From NCBI GenBank assembly GCA_027492585.1, contig JAPUEK010000081.1, positions 1 to 64,000 on the forward strand: a stretch of 64,000 nt of DNA, given 5' to 3'. The number at the start of each line of letters is the position of its first letter. Positions within the stretch are counted from its first letter, which is position 1. This stretch comes from Paracoccaceae bacterium (GTDB taxonomy: Bacteria; Pseudomonadota; Alphaproteobacteria; Rhodobacterales; Rhodobacteraceae). Positions 45,916-55,025 of this stretch are shown here, in pieces. The notes under the pieces were generated by a model. The model saw only the letters and a program-made list of their open reading frames with translations. It had not been told where the DNA came from and made no database searches. The position numbers were made by a program, and so were the translations under genes.

Positions 45916-46653
45916 TCAGATCTTCCCCAGTATCCTGTCAAGCCAGCCGGCGAAGCCCGTGGCCTTGATGTCCAGAAGCGGCGCCAGCAGGCTCGCCTCC
46001 TGCGGGCGGTCCTTCTTGCGCGGCGGCAGGTAGCGGTTCACCGGCTTCGTCCCCATCTCGGGCATCAGCGCATAGCCGCCCCGCTCGGCACTCAACCGGC
46101 TGACCTTGCTCTGCGGGTCGGCGAAATCGCCGAAATGCCGCGCTCCGGTCGGACAGGTGCGGACGCAGGCCGGCTCCCGGTCCTCCTCCGGCAGGTTTTC
46201 ATTGTAGATGCGATCGACGCAAAGCGTGCATTTCTTCATCACCCCCGCCGCGAGATCCAGCTCCCGCGCGCCGTAGGGGCAGGCCCAGGCGCACAGCCCG
46301 CAGCCGATGCAGGCATCCTCATTGACCAGAACGATGCCATCCTCGGACCGCTTGTAGCTCGCCCCGGTCGGGCAGACGGTGACGCAGGGCGCATCCTCGC
46401 AATGAAGACAGGAGCGCGGGAAGGTGACGGTTTGTGCAGCGCCTTCAGCAGGTTGCACGGCATAGCTGTGAACCCGGTTTAGGAAGGTGCCGGAAGGGTC
46501 GGCACCATAGGGGTCCTGATCCGACAGCGGGACGCCATAGCCCTGATCGTTCCAGCCCTTGCAGGCGGTCACGCAGGCCTGACAGCCGACGCAGGTGTCG
46601 AGATCGACGACAAGGCCGAGCTTTTTGTCGGTGCTGGCGGGAAGTTGCGTCAT
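45916..46653 (-). CDS. soeB: Sulfite dehydrogenase iron-sulfur subunit SoeB (DmsB family)
   Basis: A 245-residue electron-transfer subunit with four [4Fe-4S] motifs: CVGCQACVTAC (residues about 21-31), CLHCEDAPCVTVC, CIGCGLCAWAC, and CTLCVDRI with CVRTC. This is the DmsB/SoeB arrangement. It has no signal peptide. It connects the SoeA active site to the SoeC quinone site. It lies 118 bp after soeA, with a string of short palindromes in the gap. Confidence 0.87.
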   Translation of the reverse strand: MTQLPASTDKKLGLVVDLDTCVGCQACVTACKGWNDQGYGVPLSDQDPYGADPSGTFLNRVHSYAVQPAEGAAQTVTFPRSCLHCEDAPCVTVCPTGASYKRSEDGIVLVNEDACIGCGLCAWACPYGARELDLAAGVMKKCTLCVDRIYNENLPEEDREPACVRTCPTGARHFGDFADPQSKVSRLSAERGGYALMPEMGTKPVNRYLPPRKKDRPQEASLLAPLLDIKATGFAGWLDRILGKI

Positions 46654-46663
46654 GCCACCTCCC

Positions 46664-46765
46664 CAAGGTCCTTGGAAGGACCTTGCAAGGGTTTTCCAAA
46701 ACCCTTGCGCGCCGCGCCGCGCGGCCCAATTCCTTCCAAGGAATTTGCAGCTTTCCTGAAGGAAA
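46664..46765 (-). repeat. Array of short palindromes between soeA and soeB
   Basis: Four palindromes lie in 102 bp: CAAGGTCCTT-GG-AAGGACCTTG (46664-46685), CAAGGGTTTT-CC-AAAACCCTTG (46686-46707), AATTCCTT-CC-AAGGAATT (46728-46745) and TTTCCT-GA-AGGAAA (46752-46765). Each has two spacer bases, and most share a CCTT/AAGG core. A GC-rich GCGCGCCGCGCC-type segment lies between the second and third. In the transcript they could stack as hairpins inside the soe operon, affecting mRNA processing or the soeA:soeB ratio. Confidence 0.75.
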
Positions 46766-46771
46766 AGTGTC

Positions 46772-49531
46772 TCATGCCCGCTCCCTCCCCATCGGAACCA
46801 CGCGCGGGATCGGCGGGAAGGCCGGCTCGGCCCGGTCGCGCGGCCCGACCCGTTCGATCTTCACCCGCAGGTCGAACCACGCCGCCTGCCCGGTCACCGG
46901 ATCGGAATTAGCCACCCGCCCCGGACCGGGCCGCAGCTCGGAGATGAGGTGGTTCAGAAGGAACCCTGTCGTCGCCTCCGAAGCCCCCTCGTCCAGCGCC
47001 CAGGCCGCCTTGCGCTTGCCGATGGCATTCCAGGTCCAGACGGTGTTTTCGTTCAACGCCGCCATATGCGCGACCGGCACCACGATCTCGCCGTTGGCGG
47101 AGGTGACGCGGGCGTAGTCGCCCTCGCGGAAGCCTTCCGCCACCCAGATCTTCGTCGGGACATACAGGTAATTCCGCCCCCGGATCTGGCGCAGCCAGGC
47201 ATTCTGGCTCCCCCAGGAGTGATACATGTCCATCGGCCGCTGGGTCAGGGCGTGGACCTTGTAGCCATCTTCGGGGTAGGGCGAATACCAGCTCGGCAGC
47301 GGGTCCATCGCCTGCCGCAACTGGTCGCGCAGATGCTCCGGCGGGCGGTAGGGGCCAAGCCCCTCGGCCGCCATCTGGAACTTCCGCATCGGCTCGGACC
47401 AGATCGAGAAGAGATAGGGCTGCGGCGATTCGTAGAAGGAAGTCGCCACTGCCCAGTCCTGATAGGCCGTGTTCCAGGGCTTGTAGAAGGCCCCCTCCTC
47501 CGGGACATGGGCCTGATAGAAGCCGCCGTTTTCGATGTAGCGGGCAAGCTGGTCGGGGTTGGCCTCGCCCCGCCCCTCCGCCGTGCCGTCGCCGCGAAAG
47601 CCGATGAGCGGGCCGACGCCGGGGCGGCGGATGTGGTTGACGATGTAATCGGCATAATCGGCGTATTTCGGGCTGCCATCCGCGTTCACCATCGGCGCAA
47701 GGCCGAGCCGCGCGCCAAGATCCAGCAGCACCGACTGGAAGGGCCGCACGTCCCTGTCCGGCTCCACCACAGGCCAGCGGATGCTGTCGCCCGCCGCATC
47801 GGGTTCGGAAATCGGCCGGTCGAGCAGGCTGATGCAATCATGCCGTTCGAGATAGGTCGTGTCCGGCAGGATCAGATCGGCATAGGCCACCATCTCGGAG
47901 GCATAGGCGTCGGAATAGATGATCCGGGGGATGACATATTCCCCATCCTCGCCGCGATCCGTCAGCATTTCCATGACCTTGGCGGAATTCATCGAGGAAT
48001 TCCACGCCATGTTGGCCATGTAGAGGAACAGCGTGTCGATCCGGTAGGGGTCGCCCGCATGGGCATTGGGGATCAGCATGTGCATCAGCCCATGGGCGGA
48101 AAACGGGTTCTCCCAGGTGAAGGCCTTGTCGATCCGTGCCGGCGAGCCATCCTCCTTCAGCGCGAGGTTCTCCGGGCCGCGCACATAGCCGAGATGCGGG
48201 CCGGAGAGCGGTTTTCCGGGGGCGGTGACGAAATGCGGGGTCGGATGGGCCTCCATCGGTTTCGGATAGGGCGGCTTCAGCCGGTAGCCGCCCGGCACCT
48301 CCACCGTGCCGAGCACGATCTGGAGCAGATGCAGCGCGCGGGCGGTCTGGAAGCCGTTGGCATGGGCCGAAATCCCCCGCATCGCATGGAAGGAGACCGG
48401 CCGCCCCGGCATGGAAGCATGGGCATTGCCGCGGAAATCGGTCCAGGGCTGCGGCAGTTCGATCGCCTCGTCGAAGGCCACCCGCGCCAGTTCCGCCGCA
48501 AGGCCGCGGATGCGCGCCGCCGGGATGCCGCAGCGGTCGGCAACCGCCTCGGGCGCGTGATCGGGGGACAGATACCGCTCCGCCATATGCTGAAAGACGG
48601 TGCGGTTGCCCTGCCAGACGGCGCCGAGATCCGGCTCCACCCCTTTGCCGTCCCAGGGCGCGGGCATCCCGGTGCGGCGGTCGATCACGAAGGGCTGGCT
48701 TTCGGCATTGCGGAGGATCAGGCCCTTCTCCGGTCCCTCCTCCACCACCAGGAGGGGCGCATTGGTGAACTGGGCAAGATAGGTCAGATCGACCTTCCCC
48801 GCCTCCAGCAGGCAATGGATCAGGCTCAGGATCAGCAGACCGTCGGTGCCGGGGGTGATGCCATACCAGTCATCAGCCACCGCATTGTAGCCGGTGCGGA
48901 TCGGGTTCACCCCGATCACCCGCGCGCCCCGCGCCTTCAGCTTGCCGAGGCCGATCTTGATCGGGTTGCTGTCGTGATCCTCCGCCACGCCGAAGAGGAT
49001 GAACAGCTTCGTCCGTTCCCAGTCCGGCTGGCCGAATTCCCAGAAGGCCCCGCCGATGGTATAGATCCCGCCCGCCGCCATGTTGACCGAGCAGAACCCG
49101 CCATGGGCCGCGTAATTCGGCGTCCCGAAGGCCTGCGCCCACCAGCCGGTGAAGCTTTGCGACTGGTCGCGCCCGGTGAAGAAGGCGAGCTTTTCCGGCG
49201 CCGCTTCCCGCAGGGGCTTCATCCAGTCCACCGCGGTTTGCAGCGCCTCCTCCCAGGTGATCTCCTCGAAAGCTCCCGACCCACGCGGCCCGACCCGGCG
49301 CAGCGGCGCGCGCAGGCGGGAAGGCGCCGTGACCTGCATGATGCCCGAAGCGCCCTTGGCGCAAAGCACCCCCTTGTTGATCGGGTGGTCGCGGTTGCCC
49401 TCGATATAGCTGACCCGCCCCTCTTTCAGATGGACATTGATCCCGCAGCGGCAGGCGCACATGTAGCAGGTGGTTTTCCTAATCTCCTCAGAGACTTCCG
49501 GCGACAGGTCTAGCTTCGGCTGGTGGGTCAT
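46772..49531 (-). CDS. soeA: Sulfite dehydrogenase molybdopterin subunit SoeA
   Basis: A 919-residue molybdopterin oxidoreductase of the DMSO-reductase superfamily. The N-terminal [4Fe-4S] ligands are Cys22, Cys25, Cys29 and Cys57 (CYMCACRCGIN... GVLCAKG). The remaining length carries the MGD-binding domains. There is no twin-arginine signal, so it acts in the cytoplasm, unlike DmsA. Size, the lack of export and the B and C subunits fit SoeABC, which oxidises cytoplasmic sulfite to sulfate and feeds quinone. The neighbouring Xsc releases sulfite in the cytoplasm. An antisense ORF of 854 codons over it is a high-GC shadow. Confidence 0.85.
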   Translation of the reverse strand: MTHQPKLDLSPEVSEEIRKTTCYMCACRCGINVHLKEGRVSYIEGNRDHPINKGVLCAKGASGIMQVTAPSRLRAPLRRVGPRGSGAFEEITWEEALQTAVDWMKPLREAAPEKLAFFTGRDQSQSFTGWWAQAFGTPNYAAHGGFCSVNMAAGGIYTIGGAFWEFGQPDWERTKLFILFGVAEDHDSNPIKIGLGKLKARGARVIGVNPIRTGYNAVADDWYGITPGTDGLLILSLIHCLLEAGKVDLTYLAQFTNAPLLVVEEGPEKGLILRNAESQPFVIDRRTGMPAPWDGKGVEPDLGAVWQGNRTVFQHMAERYLSPDHAPEAVADRCGIPAARIRGLAAELARVAFDEAIELPQPWTDFRGNAHASMPGRPVSFHAMRGISAHANGFQTARALHLLQIVLGTVEVPGGYRLKPPYPKPMEAHPTPHFVTAPGKPLSGPHLGYVRGPENLALKEDGSPARIDKAFTWENPFSAHGLMHMLIPNAHAGDPYRIDTLFLYMANMAWNSSMNSAKVMEMLTDRGEDGEYVIPRIIYSDAYASEMVAYADLILPDTTYLERHDCISLLDRPISEPDAAGDSIRWPVVEPDRDVRPFQSVLLDLGARLGLAPMVNADGSPKYADYADYIVNHIRRPGVGPLIGFRGDGTAEGRGEANPDQLARYIENGGFYQAHVPEEGAFYKPWNTAYQDWAVATSFYESPQPYLFSIWSEPMRKFQMAAEGLGPYRPPEHLRDQLRQAMDPLPSWYSPYPEDGYKVHALTQRPMDMYHSWGSQNAWLRQIRGRNYLYVPTKIWVAEGFREGDYARVTSANGEIVVPVAHMAALNENTVWTWNAIGKRKAAWALDEGASEATTGFLLNHLISELRPGPGRVANSDPVTGQAAWFDLRVKIERVGPRDRAEPAFPPIPRVVPMGRERA

Positions 49532-49693
49532 TCTGGCCTCGACACGCTGGGGGCCAGTCTGGACGGAAGCTTTTCACCGAACAAGCCGGATTGCGACACG
49601 CCGTCACGAAAGCGCACGGAAAAGCAGAATATTCTCCGCCGGGCAGGGTCGGACACGGGGTTTCTTCCCCCGTCCAACTCGGAGCCCCCCATA

Positions 49694-50770
49694 TCAAAGA
49701 TCCCGCGCGCGCAGGGCCATGGCCTCGGCCGCGATGGTGCGTTCCTCCTCGGCGGGGATCACCCAGACCGGCACCGGCCCCGCCCAAAGCAGATCCGCCA
49801 CGATGCCCTCGCGCATTTCGCGGTCATTCTCGCCGATGCCGCCGGTGAAGGCGATGCCGTCGAGCCCGCCCATCGCCGCGATCATGCTGCCCGCGTGGCG
49901 CACCGCCCAATAGCGGAAATGCGCGCGGGCAAAGGCCGCATCGGCCGTTTCCGCCTCCTGCAAGGCGCGCATGTCGCTTTGCCCGCCAAGCGCCAGAAGG
50001 CCGCTTTCACGGTTGAGGATGCGGCTCGCCCCGGCGATCCCGTGGCGCTCGGCCAGCTTCAGCACCGCATTGCCGTCGATGCCGCCGGTCCGCGTTCCCA
50101 TGGTCAGCCCGTCCAGTGGCGAATAGCCCATCGTGGTGGCCACAGACACCCCGCCCCGAATGGCGCAGAGCGAGGCACCATTGCCCAAATGCAATGCCAG
50201 AAGCCTTTTCGGCAGCGCATTTTCCGATATTTCTTTCACTTTTCGAACAATTCCGCTGTAGCTGATCCCATGGAAACCATAGCGGCGCAGCCCTGCCTCC
50301 CGCTCTGCCAAGGGCAGGGCATAGGTCACGGCGACCTCCGGATTGGTCGCATGGAAGGCGGTGTCGAAGCTGACATATTGCGGCAGATCGGGGGCGAGGG
50401 CAGCCAGCGCCGCGATGCCCGTCAGATTGCCCGGATTGTGCAGGGGGGCGAGCGGCACGCAGGCCGCGATCCCCTCCAGCACCTCCGGCGTCACCCGGCA
50501 GGGCGCGATCAGCGCCGCCCCGCCATGCACCACCCGATGCGCCGCCGCCTGAAGCGCGCTCAGTTGCACCCCATGCGCGGCCATCGCCTCAAAGCACAGG
50601 CCGAGGGCCGCGCGGTGATCCGCCGCCGCCACGTCGCGCGCCACCTCCCCCACCCGCAGCCGCCCTGCCCCGCCGATCTCCGTCACCGAACCGGCGATGA
50701 CCTGCGCCAGCCCGGCATCGAAGACCGCCAGCTTGACCGAACTTGACCCCGCATTGACGACAAGCAGCAT
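49694..50770 (-). CDS. ackA: Acetate kinase
   Basis: A 358-residue ASKHA-fold kinase, interconverting acetyl phosphate plus ADP with acetate plus ATP. The motifs VVNAGSSSVKLAVFD, HRVVHGG, FDTAFH (catalytic Asp), RRYGFHGISY, HLGNGAS and TGGIGEN are all present. It is somewhat shorter than the usual 400 residues but no core motif is missing. The start ATG shares one base with the TSUP stop. In this operon it would use acetyl phosphate released by Xsc. Phosphotransacetylase, the usual partner in taurine loci, is not in the window. A 25-base hairpin with arms GGACGGGG/CCCCGTGTCC lies just downstream at 49651-49675. Confidence 0.92.
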   Translation of the reverse strand: MLLVVNAGSSSVKLAVFDAGLAQVIAGSVTEIGGAGRLRVGEVARDVAAADHRAALGLCFEAMAAHGVQLSALQAAAHRVVHGGAALIAPCRVTPEVLEGIAACVPLAPLHNPGNLTGIAALAALAPDLPQYVSFDTAFHATNPEVAVTYALPLAEREAGLRRYGFHGISYSGIVRKVKEISENALPKRLLALHLGNGASLCAIRGGVSVATTMGYSPLDGLTMGTRTGGIDGNAVLKLAERHGIAGASRILNRESGLLALGGQSDMRALQEAETADAAFARAHFRYWAVRHAGSMIAAMGGLDGIAFTGGIGENDREMREGIVADLLWAGPVPVWVIPAEEERTIAAEAMALRARDL

Positions 50771-51513
50771 CAGAGCAGCGCCTTCACCAGACCCATCCCC
50801 GCAAGCCCCGCAAGCAGCAGGATGGCAAAGCGGCGGAAATCCTTGGGATCGGTGTTGAAGAAGTGCCGCCCGCCCAGCCAGTTGCCCAGGAAGACCAGCG
50901 GCAGACCGATCAGCCCGGCCCAGAGCGTGTCCCAGCTCACCAGCCCGTGCCACCAGTAAAGCGGCGCAGAATAGATATCGAGGATCGGGAAATAGGCGAT
51001 CAGCGTCGCCCGAAAGACCTGCGCCCGCATCGGCTGGGCGGCAAAGAAGGCCGCGACCGGCAGCCCGCCCATCCCCGGCGCATTGGCGATGCCGGAGGCG
51101 AGCCCCGCCGCAAGGTTCGCCGCCCGCCCCGCTTCGGCCCGCATCCGCCAGCCGATCAGCAGCACCCCGCACATCGCCAGCACATAGGCGGAGATCACCG
51201 CCCGCGCGGCATCCTCCGAAATCGAGGTCAGCGCCCAGAGGCCGAGCGGCAACCCCACGACCGCCCCCGCCACCAGCAGCCCGACCCGCCGCCAGTCCAC
51301 ATCCGGTCCGACGCCCTTCCAGGCTTGCAGCGTCATCACGGTTTCCCAGAGCATGACCACCGCGACGAAATTCAGCGGGCTGGTGGCCAGCCCCGAGGCC
51401 GCGATCACCAGCGCCGAAAAGCCGAAGCCCGAATAGCCGCGCACGAAGGCCGAGCCGAGAATGGCCACCGCCATCCACGCCAGCCCGACCGGCGTGAGAT
51501 CAAAGAGCGTCAT
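50770..51513 (-). CDS. TSUP (TauE/SafE) family sulfite/organosulfur exporter
   Basis: A 247-residue membrane protein with seven to eight hydrophobic segments. The N-terminus has AILGSAFVRGYSGFGFSALVIAA, the typical TSUP start with its Gly-rich repeat, and the second half repeats it at ANAPGMGGLPVAAFFAA. In taurine operons such proteins (TauE, TauZ) export sulfite or sulfate across the inner membrane. It overlaps xsc by 4 bp and ackA by one base, so it is tightly coupled with sulfoacetaldehyde breakdown. Confidence 0.87.
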   Translation of the reverse strand: MTLFDLTPVGLAWMAVAILGSAFVRGYSGFGFSALVIAASGLATSPLNFVAVVMLWETVMTLQAWKGVGPDVDWRRVGLLVAGAVVGLPLGLWALTSISEDAARAVISAYVLAMCGVLLIGWRMRAEAGRAANLAAGLASGIANAPGMGGLPVAAFFAAQPMRAQVFRATLIAYFPILDIYSAPLYWWHGLVSWDTLWAGLIGLPLVFLGNWLGGRHFFNTDPKDFRRFAILLLAGLAGMGLVKALL

Positions 51514-53282
51514 CCCCGCTGCGGCCGCATGTCGGCCTTCGAGATCCCCGCCACCGCCACCGGCTTTTTCATCGCATCGCGGCGGAAGGGCTCGCCCAGT
51601 TCCTGATTGATCATCGCCTCGATCAGCGTGGTCTTGCCGGCCTTCTGGTCCTCGATGGCCTGCCGCAGCGCCGCCGTCAGCTCCTCCATCGTGCGCGCGA
51701 TCACGCCCTGCAAGCCGCAGGCCTTTGCGATCCCGGCATAAGAGACCTGGGTATCCAGCTCCGTTCCGACGAAATTGTCGTCATACCACAGCGTCGAGTT
51801 GCGCTTTTCCGCACCCCATTGGTAGTTGCGGAAAACGACCTGCGTGATCGCGGGCCACTCGCCGCGGCCGATCGCCGTCAGTTCCGTCACCGCGATGCCG
51901 AAGGCGCCGTCGCCGGAAAAGCCCACCACCGGCACATCCGGGCAGCCGATCTTGGCGCCCACCACGGCGGGCAGACCATAGCCGCAGGGGCCGAACAGAC
52001 CCGGCGCCAGATACTTCCGCCCCGATTCGAAGGTCGGATAGGCATTGCCGATGGCGCAGTTGTTGCCGATGTCGGAGGAAATGATCGCCTCTTTCGGCAG
52101 CGCCGCCTGAATCGCCCGCCACGCCATGCGCGGCGACATCCATTCCGGCTTGTCGGCGCGCGCACGGGCGTTCCAGGTGGTGCCGGGATCGTCCTCTTCG
52201 TGATCCATGGAAGAAAGCTGCTGCGCCCAGGCCGATTTGGTCTGGGCGATCTTCGCCTTGCGTTCTACCCGCCCATGGTCACCAGCGGCAGAGGCGAGAC
52301 GCGCCAAAACCGCCTCGGCGACCTTTTTCGCATCGCCGACAATACCAACAGTCACCTTCTTGGTCAGCCCGATCCGATCCGGGTTGATGTCCACTTGGAT
52401 GATCCTGGCCTCTTTGGGCCAATAGTCCAGCGCGTATCCGGGAAGCGTTGAAAACGGGTTTAGCCGGGTACCCAGACAGAATACCACATCGGCCTGCGAA
52501 ATCAACTCCATTGCCGCCCTGGAGCCGTTGTAGCCCAGCGGCCCGGCGAAGAGCGGATGGCTGCCGGGGAAGGCATCATTGTGCTGATAGCCCACGCAGA
52601 CCGGCGCATCGAGCCGCTCGGCCAGCGCCATGGAGGCCGGGATCGCGCCCGCCAGCACCACCCCGGCGCCGTTCAGGATCACCGGGAATTTCGCGCCCGA
52701 CAGCAGATCCGCGGCTGCGGCAATCGCCTCCTCCCCGCCCGCCGGGCGCTCGAATTCCACCGGCACCGGCAGGTCGATGTCGATCACCTGCGTCCAGAAA
52801 TCGCGCGGCATGTTGATCTGCGCCGGGGCGGAGGCGCGCTTGGCGTTGATGATCACCCGGTTCAGCACCTCGGCAACGCGGGAAGGATCGCGGACCTCCT
52901 CCTGATAGGCCACCATGTCCTTGAAGAGCGCCATCTGCTCGACTTCCTGAAAGCCGCCCATGCCGATGGTCTTGTTGGCCGCCTGCGGCGTGACCAGCAG
53001 CAGCGGCGTGTGGTTCCAGTAGGCGGTCTTCACCGCCGTCACGAAATTGGTGATCCCCGGCCCGTTCTGGGCGATCATCATGCTCATCTTGCCGGAGGCG
53101 CGGGTATAGCCGTCGGCCATCATCCCGCCCGAACCTTCATGCGCGCAGTCCCAGAAGGTGATCCCCGCCCGCGGGAACAGGTCCGAGATCGGCATGAAAG
53201 CCGATCCGATGATCCCGAAGGCATGTTCGATGCCATGCAGTTGCAGGGTTTTGACAAAGGCTTCTTCGGTGGTCATCCGCAT
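51510..53282 (-). CDS. xsc: Sulfoacetaldehyde acetyltransferase
   Basis: A 590-residue TPP enzyme splitting sulfoacetaldehyde with phosphate into sulfite and acetyl phosphate. The length equals that of known Xsc. The N-terminal FVKTLQLHGIEHAFGIIGSAFMPISDLFP and DCAHEGSGGMMADGYTRASG, with the catalytic-type Glu in AHEGS, are as in Xsc. The TPP site is near VVGFSGDGAFGIAVTELTAIGRGEWP. The ATG at 53282 has GAGGAGAG 5 bp upstream. TauR-like repeats lie 65-97 bp before the start. It heads the xsc-TSUP-ackA operon. Confidence 0.96.
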   Translation of the reverse strand: MRMTTEEAFVKTLQLHGIEHAFGIIGSAFMPISDLFPRAGITFWDCAHEGSGGMMADGYTRASGKMSMMIAQNGPGITNFVTAVKTAYWNHTPLLLVTPQAANKTIGMGGFQEVEQMALFKDMVAYQEEVRDPSRVAEVLNRVIINAKRASAPAQINMPRDFWTQVIDIDLPVPVEFERPAGGEEAIAAAADLLSGAKFPVILNGAGVVLAGAIPASMALAERLDAPVCVGYQHNDAFPGSHPLFAGPLGYNGSRAAMELISQADVVFCLGTRLNPFSTLPGYALDYWPKEARIIQVDINPDRIGLTKKVTVGIVGDAKKVAEAVLARLASAAGDHGRVERKAKIAQTKSAWAQQLSSMDHEEDDPGTTWNARARADKPEWMSPRMAWRAIQAALPKEAIISSDIGNNCAIGNAYPTFESGRKYLAPGLFGPCGYGLPAVVGAKIGCPDVPVVGFSGDGAFGIAVTELTAIGRGEWPAITQVVFRNYQWGAEKRNSTLWYDDNFVGTELDTQVSYAGIAKACGLQGVIARTMEELTAALRQAIEDQKAGKTTLIEAMINQELGEPFRRDAMKKPVAVAGISKADMRPQRG

Positions 53283-53346
53283 GGCACTCTCCTCGGGCAG
53301 GCTGTTCGGCAGGCTGTGGCTTTTCTATCCTGCCGCCAAAGCCGCC

Positions 53347-53379
53347 ATAGGGCCAGACCTTCCTGCCTCATAAGTCCAG
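53347..53379 (-). promoter_or_regulatory. TauR operator pair upstream of xsc
   Basis: On the minus strand CTGGACTTAT (53379-53370) and CTGGCCCTAT (53356-53347) form a direct repeat with a 23-bp period. They match the CTGGACYTAA-type sites described for TauR in Rhodobacter. Orientation is towards xsc, consistent with activation. Confidence 0.8.
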
Positions 53380-53470
53380 TGAGAGTGTCAAAGGCAGCCC
53401 GACGGTCCGGGCGCATCCCGGCTGTCGGCCCCGAAGCGCCCCAGGCCGCACGAACGCCGGCACCGGCCCG

Positions 53471-54931
53471 TCACGCCCCGCGAATGGCCCGCCCGATCCG
53501 GGCGATGCCCTCCGGGATGCGCGCCGGCGGGATCGAGGAATAGGCGAGCCGGTAGTAGTTGCGCGGCGCGCGGGCCGGATCGAAAAAGGCCCGGCCCGGC
53601 TCGATCAGCACGCCCTCGGCGCGCAGGGCTTCGGCCAGCACTTCGGTATCCACCCCCTCCGGCGCACGCATCCAGAAGCTGGAACCGCCGAAGCCACCCT
53701 GCCCCGCCACCATCAGGCCCTGCGCCTGAATGGCCTCCTCCATCACCTGCCGCCGCCGCTTGTAGGCCGCCCGCATCCGGTTGATCAGCGCATCGTAATG
53801 GCCGAGTGACAGGAAATAGGCCACCGTCCGCTGGATATGCCCCGGCGGATGGCGCAGCATCATCAGCCGCAGCGCCCGCGCCTCGCGGATGAAGCTTGCG
53901 GGGCCGACCAGATAGCCCAGCCGCATCCCCGGAAAAACCGATTTGGAGAACGAGCCCGCATAGACCACCCGCCCCTCGCTATCGAGCGATTTCAGCGCCG
54001 GAGCCACGGGCTTGAGGAGGGACATCTCGAATTCGTAATCATCCTCGATGATGACGAAACCCTCGCGCCCCGCCGCCTCCAGCAGCGCCAGCCTGCGGTC
54101 GAGCGGCATGGTGGCATTGGTCGGGCATTGGTGGGAGGCGGTAGTGAACACCACATCCACCCCTTTCGGCAAGGCTTCCGGCGGCAGCCCGCCCTCATCG
54201 ACATCGACCGACAGCACCTCCGCGCCCGAAGCCGCGAGCAGCCCGCGCAGGCCGGTGTAGCCGGGGTTTTCCACCGCCACCCGCCGCCCCGGACCAAGCA
54301 GCACCGCCGCCGCGATCCAGAGCGCATTCTGCGCGCCCATGGTCAGCAGCACCTCCTCCGGCTCCGCCGCGATGCCCCGACGGGGCAGGATGGAGCGGAC
54401 GACATGCTCGATCAGCAAAGGGTCGTCGCGGTCGTAGTAATCTTGGGTCAGCGCCCCGAAATCCCGCCGCCCGAGCGCGCGCACCGCACAGAGCCGCCAG
54501 TTCTGGTGGTCGAACAGCGAGGGGTCGGCCTGCCCGTAGATGAAACCATAGGGATAGGCCTCCCAATCCACAGGGCGGGCCACCTGCGCGGTACTGCTGA
54601 ACCGCCCCTGCGCGAGCCGCGCGAAATCCGCCCCCTCCGCCTTCGGGGCGCGCAGGGGCAGGTCCGGCACGCGCGGCGCGTTTTCGGAAACGAAATAGCC
54701 CGAACGCCCCCGAGCGGTCAGATAATCCGAACTCACCAGCTCCGCATAGGCCAGCGTCACCGTGATCCGGCTGATGCCGAGATGCCCGGCCAGCCCGCGT
54801 GAGGAGGGCATCTTCTGCCCCTGCCGGAAGCGCCCGGCGAGGATGCCTTCCGTGACCATCTGCCGGATGCGCTGCTGCAGGCTGCCCCGCCCCGCACCGG
54901 GCAGGACGAAGGCTTCGGGAGGGATCGACAT
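53471..54931 (-). CDS. tauR: TauR, MocR-type GntR regulator of taurine genes
   Basis: A 486-residue regulator combining an N-terminal GntR winged helix (residues about 15-80, SLQQRIRQMVTEGILAGRFRQG, RGLAGHLGISRITVTLAYAEL) with a C-terminal aminotransferase-fold domain. The PLP lysine is in VVYAGSFSKSVFPGMRLGY. Such MocR proteins sense amino compounds through PLP; TauR activates taurine genes. It lies between xsc and tpa, in the tpa-tauR-xsc order known from Rhodobacter. A TauR-type repeat pair directly abuts its own start, suggesting autoregulation. The start ATG at 54931 follows no strong ribosome-binding site. Confidence 0.93.
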   Translation of the reverse strand: MSIPPEAFVLPGAGRGSLQQRIRQMVTEGILAGRFRQGQKMPSSRGLAGHLGISRITVTLAYAELVSSDYLTARGRSGYFVSENAPRVPDLPLRAPKAEGADFARLAQGRFSSTAQVARPVDWEAYPYGFIYGQADPSLFDHQNWRLCAVRALGRRDFGALTQDYYDRDDPLLIEHVVRSILPRRGIAAEPEEVLLTMGAQNALWIAAAVLLGPGRRVAVENPGYTGLRGLLAASGAEVLSVDVDEGGLPPEALPKGVDVVFTTASHQCPTNATMPLDRRLALLEAAGREGFVIIEDDYEFEMSLLKPVAPALKSLDSEGRVVYAGSFSKSVFPGMRLGYLVGPASFIREARALRLMMLRHPPGHIQRTVAYFLSLGHYDALINRMRAAYKRRRQVMEEAIQAQGLMVAGQGGFGGSSFWMRAPEGVDTEVLAEALRAEGVLIEPGRAFFDPARAPRNYYRLAYSSIPPARIPEGIARIGRAIRGA

Positions 54932-54932
54932 T

Positions 54933-54965
54933 CTGGCCTCAGACGCGAATTGCGACTGGACCTAT
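54933..54965 (+). promoter_or_regulatory. TauR-type repeat pair at the tauR start
   Basis: CTGGCCTCAG (54933-54942) and CTGGACCTAT (54956-54965) on the plus strand have the same 23-bp period as the pairs before xsc and tpa. They point away from tauR and begin 1 bp from its start codon, which would suit negative autoregulation. The first half-site is imperfect. Confidence 0.65.
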
Positions 54966-55025
54966 TGGCGCGGCGCGACCCCGGAAAGTCAATCCCGCAC
55001 CACCGCCCTGCCCCGGCCGGGGAAG

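Noticed and set aside
46664-46765. CRISPR-like array
   Set aside because: The palindromes differ in sequence and are nearly contiguous, with no constant repeat or spacer.
46949-49513. Open frame of 854 codons on the plus strand
   Set aside because: It lies entirely antisense to soeA, has no recognisable motifs and shows the His/Arg/Gly-rich composition of high-GC shadow frames.
46772-49531. DMSO reductase DmsA
   Set aside because: No Tat signal, and the operon is beside sulfite-producing taurine genes, so SoeA is the better call, though DmsA-type chemistry is not formally excluded.
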